A DNA stretch of 64,000 nt from Candidatus Tectimicrobiota bacterium (GTDB lineage Bacteria; Tectomicrobia; Entotheonellia; Entotheonellales; Entotheonellaceae): assembly GCA_026005175.1 (NCBI GenBank), contig BPKO01000003.1, forward strand, positions 310,001 through 374,000, in the 5' to 3' direction. Positions 1-7,072 of this stretch are shown here, one piece after another (the first letter of the stretch is position 1; the number at the start of each line of letters is the position of its first letter). Made by a program: the position numbers and the translations under genes. The notes under the pieces were generated by a model. The model saw only the letters and a program-made list of their open reading frames with translations. It was not told where the DNA came from and made no database searches.

Positions 1-1050
1 CGCTTCTTTACCCACGTCGCCCAGGAAGTACGGGAAATCCTGGCTTCCCTGGGCTACCGCAGCCTTGAGGAAATTATCGGCCGCACCGACTTGCTCGAGC
101 CGGCCCCGCCCACGGCGCACACCAAGGCCTGGCAGCTCGACCTGCGGCCCATCCTGGCCCAGGCCGACCTCACCGGTACCCTGCCCCACCGCTGCCTCCA
201 GGCACGCAACGACCGCCCCGACGAGCCGCTGGACAACCGCCTCATCGCCGAAGCGGCGCCGGCCATTGAGGAACAAAAGCCGGTGCGCCTCTTTTATCCC
301 ATCCGCAACGTGCACCGCACGGTAGGAGCCCGCCTGGCCGGGGCCATCGCCCGCCGCTGGGGCGACCAGGGACTGCCCGAGGGCACCATCGAGCTGCACT
401 TCGTGGGCAGCGCCGGGCAGAGTTTTGGCGCCTTCACGGTGAGAGGCATGCGCCTCATCCTGGTAGGGGAAGCCAACGATTACGTCGGCAAGGGCATGGG
501 GGGCGGCGAGATCATCGTCAAGCCACCGCCGGAAGCACGCTTTGCCTCCCACGAGAACGTCATCATGGGCAACACGGTGCTTTACGGCGCCACGGGCGGC
601 ACGCTGTTTGCCGCCGGCCGCGCCGGCGAGCGCTTTGCGGTGCGCAACTCGGGCGCCCTGGCGGTGGTGGAAGGCATCGGCGACCACGGCTGCGAGTACA
701 TGACCGCCGGCTGCGTGGTCGTCCTCGGCGAAACCGGCCGCAACTTCGGCGCCGGCATGTCCAACGGCACGGCCTACGTGCTTGACGAAGCCGGCCTGTT
801 CCCGGGGCGCATCAACCCGGAAATGATCCGCCTGGCGCGCCTGGAAGAGGCGCAGGACATCGACACCCTTTACAGCCTCATCCTGCGCCACCAGCAGGCC
901 ACCGGCAGCCGGCGCGCCGCCGACATCCTGGCACGCTGGGAGGAGATGCTGCCGCTGTTCTGGAAGGTCATCCCGCTGCCCGCCGAGGCCATCGCCAAGA
1001 CGGTGGAAGTGGCCAAGCAGGAAGAAGCCGCCACCCCGGCCGGGCGCTAG
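1..1050 (+). CDS. gltB: Glutamate synthase large subunit, C-terminal part (5' truncated by window)
   Basis: The reading frame is open from base 1 and begins mid-protein with FFTHVAQEVREILASLGYRS, typical of the end of the FMN/synthase domain of the NADPH- or ferredoxin-dependent glutamate synthase large subunit. The following ~230 residues form the GXGXG beta-helix domain (GKGMGGGEIIVKPP, GNTVLYGATGG), which channels ammonia between the glutaminase and synthase sites. About 349 residues are visible of a protein that is normally near 1500. The enzyme makes glutamate from glutamine and 2-oxoglutarate in the cytoplasm. The ORF-track start at 91 is internal. The family is certain; the upstream part and the small subunit lie outside the window or elsewhere. 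Confidence 0.95.
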   Translation, partial: RFFTHVAQEVREILASLGYRSLEEIIGRTDLLEPAPPTAHTKAWQLDLRPILAQADLTGTLPHRCLQARNDRPDEPLDNRLIAEAAPAIEEQKPVRLFYPIRNVHRTVGARLAGAIARRWGDQGLPEGTIELHFVGSAGQSFGAFTVRGMRLILVGEANDYVGKGMGGGEIIVKPPPEARFASHENVIMGNTVLYGATGGTLFAAGRAGERFAVRNSGALAVVEGIGDHGCEYMTAGCVVVLGETGRNFGAGMSNGTAYVLDEAGLFPGRINPEMIRLARLEEAQDIDTLYSLILRHQQATGSRRAADILARWEEMLPLFWKVIPLPAEAIAKTVEVAKQEEAATPAGR

Positions 1051-1090
1051 CTGCCGCTCGCCCTCCCTGGCCTTACCCAGGGTAGCGGGG

Positions 1091-1096
1091 TATACT
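1091..1096 (+). promoter_or_regulatory. Possible -10 box upstream of the FabH-like gene
   Basis: TATACT lies 60 bases upstream of the start codon at 1157, in the short gap after gltB. No convincing -35 hexamer is visible at the expected distance, so this is a weak call. Confidence 0.3.
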
Positions 1097-1156
1097 TACG
1101 TGACTTTGACCCCGGGCAGCCGCCTGGGACTCTAAAGCAAAGGAGAGAGGCGCTCG

Positions 1157-2251
1157 ATGCGGAAGGCGAAGATCCTGGCTACCGGCATGTACGTGCCCGA
1201 CTTCGTGGTCACCAACGACCTCCTGGCGCAGGTGATGGATACCAGCGACGAGTGGATCACGCAGCGCACCGGCATCAAAGAACGCCGCGTGGTCTATGAC
1301 ACTTACCGCATGCTGCAGCGGCTGGCCCAGGCGCCGGACAAGGACGCCTTCCTCAAGGAACTGTACGAGCGCGGCCTCGACGGTCACATCGATGCCACCA
1401 TGACCACCTCCGACTTGGCCCTGGCCGCCACGGAGATGGCCCTCAAGCAGGCCAACCTCACCGCCGCCGATCTCGACCTCATCATCCAGACCAGCGTGGT
1501 GCCGGATTACGCCTACCCGGGGGTGGCCTGTGTGCTGGCTGACAAGCTGGGGCTGACCTCGACGCCGACGTTCAGCATGAACCAGGGCTGTGCCGGGTTC
1601 ATTTTCGCCCTCTCCCTTGCTGACCAGTACATCAAGACAGGGACGTACAACACGGTGCTGGTGGTGGGCGCCGAGCTGCTGTCGTCGTTTTTCGAGTACA
1701 GTAACCGCGGCCGTGATATGTCGGTGCTCTTTGCCGACGGCGCCGGCGCCGCCATCTTGGTGCCGGCTGAAGAAGGCGAGCCCAGCGGGCTGATCTCCCA
1801 CCACCTGCACACCGACGGCACCCTGCTGACCAAACTCTACGGCGAGGTCTTTGGCACCACCACCTTCCCGCCGGTGGTGAAGAAAAAAATCGACGACGAC
1901 CGCGTGCGGCCGCGCATGGACGGCCGCGCCGTCTTCGTCTACGCGGTGCGCCGCTTCCGCGAGGTGATCCTGGAGTGCCTGGAGGCCAACCGCCTGCGCC
2001 TCGAGGACATCGACCACTTCTTCTTCCACCAGGCCAACACCCGCATCCTTGAGGCCATTGCCGAAAGCCTGAACATTCCCCGCGAGAAGATCCCGGTCAA
2101 CATCGACCGCTACGGCAACACCTCGGCTGCCTCGGTGCCCATTTTGCTGCACGAAGCCTGCCAGGAAGGCCGCCTGCGGCGCGGCGACCTGTGCCTGCTG
2201 GTGGCCTTTGGCACCGGGTTCAACTGGGGTGCCACCTTGCTGCGCTGGTAA
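1157..2251 (+). CDS. 3-oxoacyl-ACP synthase III (FabH) family protein
   Basis: A 364-aa thiolase-fold condensing enzyme. All three FabH catalytic motifs are present: the Cys in NQGCAGFIFAL, the His in FFHQANTRI and the Asn in DRYGNTSAAS. The N-terminal DTSDEWITQRTGIKERR block is also canonical. A sequence of about 37 residues separates TGIKERR from the TTSDLALAA helix, where E. coli FabH has about 10, so the protein carries an extra ~27-aa helical insertion. The start has a strong AAGGAGAGAG ribosome site. It may start fatty acid synthesis or, like many FabH paralogues, act on another acyl substrate. The insertion and the lack of other fab genes nearby favour a specialised role. Family certain, substrate unknown. 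Confidence 0.88.
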   Translation: MRKAKILATGMYVPDFVVTNDLLAQVMDTSDEWITQRTGIKERRVVYDTYRMLQRLAQAPDKDAFLKELYERGLDGHIDATMTTSDLALAATEMALKQANLTAADLDLIIQTSVVPDYAYPGVACVLADKLGLTSTPTFSMNQGCAGFIFALSLADQYIKTGTYNTVLVVGAELLSSFFEYSNRGRDMSVLFADGAGAAILVPAEEGEPSGLISHHLHTDGTLLTKLYGEVFGTTTFPPVVKKKIDDDRVRPRMDGRAVFVYAVRRFREVILECLEANRLRLEDIDHFFFHQANTRILEAIAESLNIPREKIPVNIDRYGNTSAASVPILLHEACQEGRLRRGDLCLLVAFGTGFNWGATLLRW

Positions 2252-2255
2252 AAGC

Positions 2256-3440
2256 CTACAGCCCGTACGCCTTGGCGGCCTGGCGCAAGCCCTCTAGCGC
2301 CCCTTCCAGAGTGCGATCCTCGACACAGTAAGCGATGCGGAAGTAGCCCGGGGTGCCAAAGCCGCTGCCGGGCACGGTGAGCACGCGCCGCTGCTGCAAG
2401 GCGCGCACAAACGCCACGTCATCGGCAATGGGGGTGCGCGGAAAGAGGTAAAACGCCCCCTGCGGCCACACGAACTGGTAGCCCATGGCCTGCAGCTCGG
2501 TGCACAAAAAGTCGCGCTTGCGCGCGTACTGCCCCACGTCGATGGTCACCCCTTGCAGGCGGGCGATGACGTGCTGCATGAGGGCTGGGGCATTGACAAA
2601 CCCCAGGGTGCGGTTGGCAAAGCTGAGGCCGTCGAGCAGCGCGCGCAAGTCGGCACAGGCGGGATTGACGGCAATGTAGCCCAGGCGCTCGCCGGGCAGG
2701 GCGAGGTCCTTGGCGTACGAGGTGACGGCAAGGCTGTTGGCAAAGTGGCCGTAGATCTCGGGATAGCGCACGCCGTCGTAGAGTAGCTTCTTGTAAGGCT
2801 CGTCGCTTACCAGGTAAAGGGGATGGCCCAGACGCCGCTCGGCCTGCCGCAGCAGCTCGCCCAGCGCGGCAAGGGTGGCTTCTGGGTAAACCACGCCGGT
2901 GGGGTTGTTGGGCGAGTTGATGAGCACCACTTTGGTGCGCGGCGTCAGCGCCCGCGCCAGCGCCTCTAGGTCGAGGTTAAAAGCGGCGTCGGTGGGCACC
3001 ACCTTGGCAACGCCCTGGTGGTTCTCGACGTAAAAGTGGTACTCGACAAAGTAAGGGGCGAAAATGATCACCTCGTCGCCGGGGTCAAGCAGGGTCTTGA
3101 GCACCACGTTGAGCCCCCCCGCCGCACCCACCGTCATCACGATGTGCTCGGCGCTAAACGGCACGCCGGTTTCGCGGGATAGCTGCGCGGCAATGGCAGC
3201 GCGCGTCTGAGGATAGCCGGCGTTGGGCATGTAGCGGTGCATGCCGGGCACGGGATGCTGCACCAGGTCGCGCAAGACTTCGTAGAACTGCGGCGGCGGC
3301 TCCATCACCGGGTTGCCCAGCGACAAGTCGTAGACGTTCTCCTCGCCGTACTGCTGCTTGAGGCGCAGCCCTTCCTCGAACATGGCCCGGATCCAGGAAG
3401 CGGCCTGCATGTGCTGGCGCACGCGCTGCGCAATGGCCAT
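2256..3440 (-). CDS. PLP-dependent aminotransferase, class I/II
   Basis: A 394-aa fold-type I aminotransferase. The N-terminus (SLGNPVMEPPPQFYEVL) fits the family. NSPNNPTGVVYP, SDEPYKKLLYD and the PLP-lysine segment SYAKDLALPGERLGYIAVNP are all present, and the C-terminal FRIAYCVEDRTLEGALEGL carries the substrate-carboxylate arginine. The ORF track extends further upstream, but MAIAQRVRQHM is the natural start because the longer N-terminus is out-of-frame DUF2848 sequence. It resembles the aspartate/tyrosine/aromatic aminotransferase group; the amino-acid specificity cannot be read from sequence. It lies 16 bases downstream of the DUF2848 gene on the same strand, so the two are probably co-transcribed. 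Confidence 0.9.
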   Translation of the reverse strand: MAIAQRVRQHMQAASWIRAMFEEGLRLKQQYGEENVYDLSLGNPVMEPPPQFYEVLRDLVQHPVPGMHRYMPNAGYPQTRAAIAAQLSRETGVPFSAEHIVMTVGAAGGLNVVLKTLLDPGDEVIIFAPYFVEYHFYVENHQGVAKVVPTDAAFNLDLEALARALTPRTKVVLINSPNNPTGVVYPEATLAALGELLRQAERRLGHPLYLVSDEPYKKLLYDGVRYPEIYGHFANSLAVTSYAKDLALPGERLGYIAVNPACADLRALLDGLSFANRTLGFVNAPALMQHVIARLQGVTIDVGQYARKRDFLCTELQAMGYQFVWPQGAFYLFPRTPIADDVAFVRALQQRRVLTVPGSGFGTPGYFRIAYCVEDRTLEGALEGLRQAAKAYGL

Positions 3441-3456
3441 GGGCTTCCCCTTGGCG

Positions 3457-4149
3457 CTAAAGGATCTCGATGGCGTAGCTGTGCTGAAGGCAGCGGTCCA
3501 GCACCGGGTCGAGGAGCTCGACGTCGAAGCGCTCGCCAAAGAGCAAGGCGCCGCCCTGGGTGGCAATGGTGCCGGAGAAGACCACCGCCTGCTGGAAGGC
3601 CGCCGGCGGGTACTCCTGCGCCGCGGCGGCCAGCAGCTGCGCCGGCGGCAGCATGGCAGCCAGGGTGTCTTCCTGGTAGAGGTGCCGCTCGCCTTCCACG
3701 TGCACCCAGGCACGCAAGAGTAGCTCGTCCCAGTGGTCGGCCACCTCCTCCAGGGGCCAGACGGTGGGGGCAAGAAGCTTCGGGTACATCTGCTTGGAGC
3801 CGGCAATGGAGTACTTCTCGAGCTCGCGGTCGGTGTGGTCGCTGCCCACCGTCACCCAGCGCGGCGCACCCTGGCACAGGAGGACGAACTCCACCTCCCC
3901 CGAGGTGCGTGGGCCCTGCACTTCCACCACCGTCTCGGTGCTCACCAGATTGGTCGACACTTTGAAGAAGATCGGCGTCTTGCTCGGCGCCTCAAGGCCG
4001 TGGGCACGCAGCTCGGCAATGTGGCGCTCGATCGCCTCCTGGTTGCGGCCGCTGTAGCCGCCGCAAATCACCGTGTCAAACGTAAACGCCAGCGGCGCCA
4101 CGCCGTCGCGGTGCATCACTTGCAACGAGAGGGTACGGACTACGGGCAT
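3457..4149 (-). CDS. DUF2848 family protein
   Basis: A 230-aa protein matching the DUF2848 pattern: CGGYSGRNQEAIERHIAEL near the start, then GSDHTDRELEKYSIAGSKQ, then a DHWDELLLRAWV block. DUF2848 proteins are distantly related to the fumarylacetoacetate hydrolase fold and their reaction is unknown. The ATG at 4149 is chosen because CAGGAGAG lies 8 bases upstream; the extra 17 codons of the ORF track have no ribosome site. It is the first gene of a two-gene unit with the aminotransferase, which hints at amino- or keto-acid catabolism (inference). Confidence 0.8.
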   Translation of the reverse strand: MPVVRTLSLQVMHRDGVAPLAFTFDTVICGGYSGRNQEAIERHIAELRAHGLEAPSKTPIFFKVSTNLVSTETVVEVQGPRTSGEVEFVLLCQGAPRWVTVGSDHTDRELEKYSIAGSKQMYPKLLAPTVWPLEEVADHWDELLLRAWVHVEGERHLYQEDTLAAMLPPAQLLAAAAQEYPPAAFQQAVVFSGTIATQGGALLFGERFDVELLDPVLDRCLQHSYAIEIL

Positions 4150-4240
4150 GCGGTGCTCTCCTGCCTCGGCAATGGGGGCACGGCCTCTTTGCTTTACCAC
4201 ACGGCGCCGCGCGCGTCAAGCGCGCAGGGATAAATTCTTC

Positions 4241-4269
4241 TTGACAAAGACCTGCCAACCCTCTACCGT
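4241..4269 (+). promoter_or_regulatory. Putative sigma70 promoter for the 4.4-kb lipoprotein gene
   Basis: A perfect -35 TTGACA (4241-4246), a 17-base spacer and a weak -10 TACCGT. The 165-base gap between the divergent DUF2848 gene and this lipoprotein holds no gene. The same TTGACA-N17-TACCxT layout recurs at 20149. Confidence 0.4.
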
Positions 4270-4368
4270 TTTGCTCGCAGCGCGCGTTTCCCCGCAGGCG
4301 GCGAGGCACGCGCCGTGGCCGCAACCCCGCCGCACCACACCACGCGGCAAGCACACAGCCCGGTGTCG

Positions 4369-5040
4369 ATGATCCCAGGAGCGGCAAAGCGACAAGCGCC
4401 CCTCGTGCAGGGGTGGCAGCAGTGGCAAGGGTGGTGGGCCGTGCTCGCCGGCGTGCTGCTCCTGCTGGCGGGCTGCGGCACCCCGGGCGGCGAGGCCTGC
4501 GGCGGCGCCGGGGACTTCGTGGCCTGCCTGGCCATCACCAGTATCCAGCCTATCAATATAAACGAAGAGCCCACCTCTAACGTCGACGCCGTGCGGGACG
4601 TCTGTGACGTCGACGAGGAAACGGGCGAACTAGAGCTGGAGCCCTTTGGCGACCACAACGCCACCATTACTTTTGCCAACACCACTTTTCCCGGCGCTTC
4701 CGCCGGGCTTGCGATCACCATCGAGAACTTTGCCGTCTCTTATACCCTCAACGACTGCCCCGCGCAGGCCACCGGCTGCCCGCCGCTTACCGGCTTTACC
4801 GTGTCGCCGGGACAGACTCTGGTGGTTCCTGCCGACGGCAGCGTGGAGGCCACGTTTCCTTTCGTGCCCCTGCGCGTCAAAGACGAGTACGTGGCCAAAG
4901 GGGGAGAGCTCTTTTCTTCTTTCTTGCCCTCGTACACGGCCAACTACGTGTTTACGGCGCGCACCGACCTCTTTCAGGAAAGCATCCGCATCGAAGGCGC
5001 CGCCGAGTTCACCATCGGCAACTTTGACAACTGCCCGTGA
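4369..5040 (+). CDS. Secreted lipoprotein of unknown function
   Basis: About 223 aa. A hydrophobic segment (WWAVLAGVLLLLAGC) ends in a lipobox with the lipidated Cys at residue ~36, so it should be an exported, membrane-anchored lipoprotein. The mature part is acidic and rich in Thr, Pro and paired Cys (CDVDEETGELELEPFGDHN, CPAQATGCPPL) and looks like a beta-sandwich. I recognise no named domain. The start is uncertain: ATG 4369 gives a normal signal length but has no ribosome site, while GTG 4315 has GAGG upstream but would make the signal very long. It starts the run of genes that ends with the thioesterase at 11.6 kb. Confidence 0.65.
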   Translation: MIPGAAKRQAPLVQGWQQWQGWWAVLAGVLLLLAGCGTPGGEACGGAGDFVACLAITSIQPININEEPTSNVDAVRDVCDVDEETGELELEPFGDHNATITFANTTFPGASAGLAITIENFAVSYTLNDCPAQATGCPPLTGFTVSPGQTLVVPADGSVEATFPFVPLRVKDEYVAKGGELFSSFLPSYTANYVFTARTDLFQESIRIEGAAEFTIGNFDNCP

Positions 5041-5051
5041 GGAGGCTCGCC

Positions 5052-5333
5052 ATGCTGACCTTTATTGCCAAGCTCACCGTCAAACCGGGCTGCGAGGCGG
5101 AGTTCGAGCGCATCATGCGCGCAGCCGTGCCCAAAGTGCGCGAGGAGCCCGGCAACCACGCTTACCTTTTCCACCGCTCCACCGAAAACCCGCGGGTCTA
5201 TATGTTCTACGAAGAATACGACGACCAGGCCGCGCTTGACGCCCACCGCGCCCACCTCAAAGAGATGGGGATCGACTTGCGCGGCATGTTGGAAGGCCCC
5301 CCGGTGCTTGAGTTCTACGAACGCCTGGTATAG
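5052..5333 (+). CDS. Antibiotic biosynthesis monooxygenase (ABM) domain protein
   Basis: A 93-aa ferredoxin-like alpha/beta-barrel protein. LTFIAKLTVKPGCEAEFE, the central PGNHAYLFHRSTENPRVYMFYEEYDDQAALDAHRA and a C-terminal short strand are the usual ABM layout. Family members include heme- or quinone-acting monooxygenases (YgiN, LsrG, IsdG) but many are uncharacterised. ATG 5052 is chosen over the upstream GTG because GAGGAGG sits just before it, overlapping the lipoprotein's stop codon. It lies 8 bases before the thiolase-like gene, suggesting a role in the same pathway. Confidence 0.8.
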   Translation: MLTFIAKLTVKPGCEAEFERIMRAAVPKVREEPGNHAYLFHRSTENPRVYMFYEEYDDQAALDAHRAHLKEMGIDLRGMLEGPPVLEFYERLV

Positions 5334-5341
5334 AGGGACGT

Positions 5342-6556
5342 ATGGGACGGCTCAGCGACAAGTACTGCATCGTAGGCGTGGGCGAAACCGCCTACACCAA
5401 GAATTCGGGCAAGACCACGCGTGCCATGGCCGTGGAGGCCATCCGCAACGCCCTCCACGACGCCGGGCTGACGCCGGCGCAGGTCAACGGCATGCTAAGC
5501 TACCACGGCGGCGATTCGACCCCCAGCCCGGAGATTGCCGCCGACTTGGGCATCCGCCTCGACTTCTTCATGGACTGCTCGGGGGGCGGCTCGAGCACCG
5601 AGGCCCTCATCGGCCTGTCCATCGGCGCCATCGAGCTGGGCATGTGCGAGACGGTGGTCATTTTCCGCTCCATGAACGGCTACAGCGAGGTGCGCATCGG
5701 CGGCACCGGCCGCCGCGCCGCCGCGCCGGTGGTGGGCAGCCAGCTGCTGGAGCGCCCCTACGGCATGGTGAGCGCCGGCCAGCGCTTCGCCCCGGTGTTC
5801 ATGCGCTACATGATGGAGTACGGCGTCACCAGCGAGCAGGTGGCGGCGGTGAAAGTGGCGCACAGCAAGCACGCCAGCAACAACCCCAAGGCGTACTACA
5901 AAAAGCGCTACACCGTGGAAGACGTGCTCAACTCACGCTGGATCTGCAAGCCCCTGCACCTGCTCGACTGCTGCATCGAGACCGACAACGCCACGGCGCT
6001 CGTCGTCACTTCGGCCGAGCGCGCCCGCGACTTGCGGCAGCGGCCCATTTACATCATGGGGGTGGTGGGCCGGGTGACCAAAAAGCGCGGCGACTGGTTC
6101 TACAACGACGTGCCCATCACCTCGGTGGCCGCTAAGTACGCCGCCGAGCGCGTCTTCGGCATGGCCGGCATTGGCCCCGAGGACGTCGACATCACCGGTT
6201 CGTACGACGCCTTTACGTTTACCACCGTGCTGCAACTTGAAGACTACGGCTTTTGCAAAAAAGGCGAGGGCGGAGACTACGTCTCCAGCGGCATCATCGA
6301 GCTGGGCGGCCGGCGTCCCAACAACACCAGCGGCGGCCACCTGTGCGAGGGCTATACCCACGGCATGAACCTGGTGATCGAAAACGTGCGCCAGCTGCGC
6401 GGCCAAGCCGACGACTTCTGCCCGCGCTGGCAGGAGGGCATCCACACGTACGACTATGCCGAAGGGGGCTGCCGGCAAGTCAAAGACGCCGAGATCGCCA
6501 TGAACCTGGGCTGGGCCACGCCGGTGACGGGCAGCGCCCTCATCCTGCGGAGGTAA
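5342..6556 (+). CDS. Thiolase-like (SCP-x/Ltp2-type) acyl-CoA protein
   Basis: A 404-aa thiolase-fold protein of the lipid-transfer/SCP-x branch: CIVGVGETAYTKNSGKTT at the N-terminus, MDCSGGGSSTEALIGLSIGAI around the nucleophile region and GGHLCEGYTHGMNLVIENVRQLRG at the C-terminus. Many members of this branch form a complex with a DUF35 protein and act as acyl-CoA aldolases (Ltp2-ChsH2 in steroid side-chain breakdown) rather than as thiolases. The next gene, 3 bases downstream, encodes exactly such a DUF35 partner. Substrate unknown; a thiolytic or retro-aldol step on a CoA ester is the best inference. Confidence 0.85.
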   Translation: MGRLSDKYCIVGVGETAYTKNSGKTTRAMAVEAIRNALHDAGLTPAQVNGMLSYHGGDSTPSPEIAADLGIRLDFFMDCSGGGSSTEALIGLSIGAIELGMCETVVIFRSMNGYSEVRIGGTGRRAAAPVVGSQLLERPYGMVSAGQRFAPVFMRYMMEYGVTSEQVAAVKVAHSKHASNNPKAYYKKRYTVEDVLNSRWICKPLHLLDCCIETDNATALVVTSAERARDLRQRPIYIMGVVGRVTKKRGDWFYNDVPITSVAAKYAAERVFGMAGIGPEDVDITGSYDAFTFTTVLQLEDYGFCKKGEGGDYVSSGIIELGGRRPNNTSGGHLCEGYTHGMNLVIENVRQLRGQADDFCPRWQEGIHTYDYAEGGCRQVKDAEIAMNLGWATPVTGSALILRR

Positions 6557-6559
6557 GCG

Positions 6560-7063
6560 ATGATCGACGTTGAGTACCGTGGCATGCGCATCCAGATTGG
6601 CGACAACGACACCGAGTACCTGGGCTACTTCCAGGCGGCGCGGCAGCACCGGCTGGTGATGAAGCAGTGCACCGCCTGCGGCCTCATGCGCTTTCCCCCA
6701 GGGGCGGCCTGCCCTTGGTGCCAGTCGCTTGCATGGCGCTGGCAGGAGGTAAGTGGCAAGGGAACGATTTACAGCTACGAGATCGTCTACCACGCCATCC
6801 AGCCGGGTTTCCGCGACGTGACCCCCTACCCGGTGGTGGTGGTAGAGCTCGACGAGCAAAAGGACGTGCCCAACCCCGGCGACGGCCTGCGCCTGGTGGC
6901 CAATTTGGTCGACGCCCAGTTTCGCCCCGAGGCGGAAGCCAACGTGGCCATCGGCAAGCGCGTGGAAGTGGTGTTTCAGGATATTTCCGAGGACTTCGCC
7001 TTGCCGCAGTTCAAGCTCTCGGACGAGCCGCCGCCAGGACCGGTGTGGCAGTTCCCCCTCTAG
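6560..7063 (+). CDS. DUF35 zinc-ribbon/OB-fold acyl-CoA-associated protein
   Basis: A 167-aa protein with an N-terminal rubredoxin-like zinc ribbon (CTACGLMRFPPGAACPWCQS, two CxxC pairs) followed by a DUF35 OB-fold (GTIYSYEIVYHAIQPGFRDV, PYPVVVVELDE). DUF35 proteins bind thiolase-like partners and can hold the CoA tail of the substrate. The gene starts 3 bases after the thiolase-like gene with an in-place GGAGG, so the two subunits are translationally coupled and very likely form a complex. Confidence 0.88.
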   Translation: MIDVEYRGMRIQIGDNDTEYLGYFQAARQHRLVMKQCTACGLMRFPPGAACPWCQSLAWRWQEVSGKGTIYSYEIVYHAIQPGFRDVTPYPVVVVELDEQKDVPNPGDGLRLVANLVDAQFRPEAEANVAIGKRVEVVFQDISEDFALPQFKLSDEPPPGPVWQFPL

Positions 7064-7072
7064 GAGCCTGCC

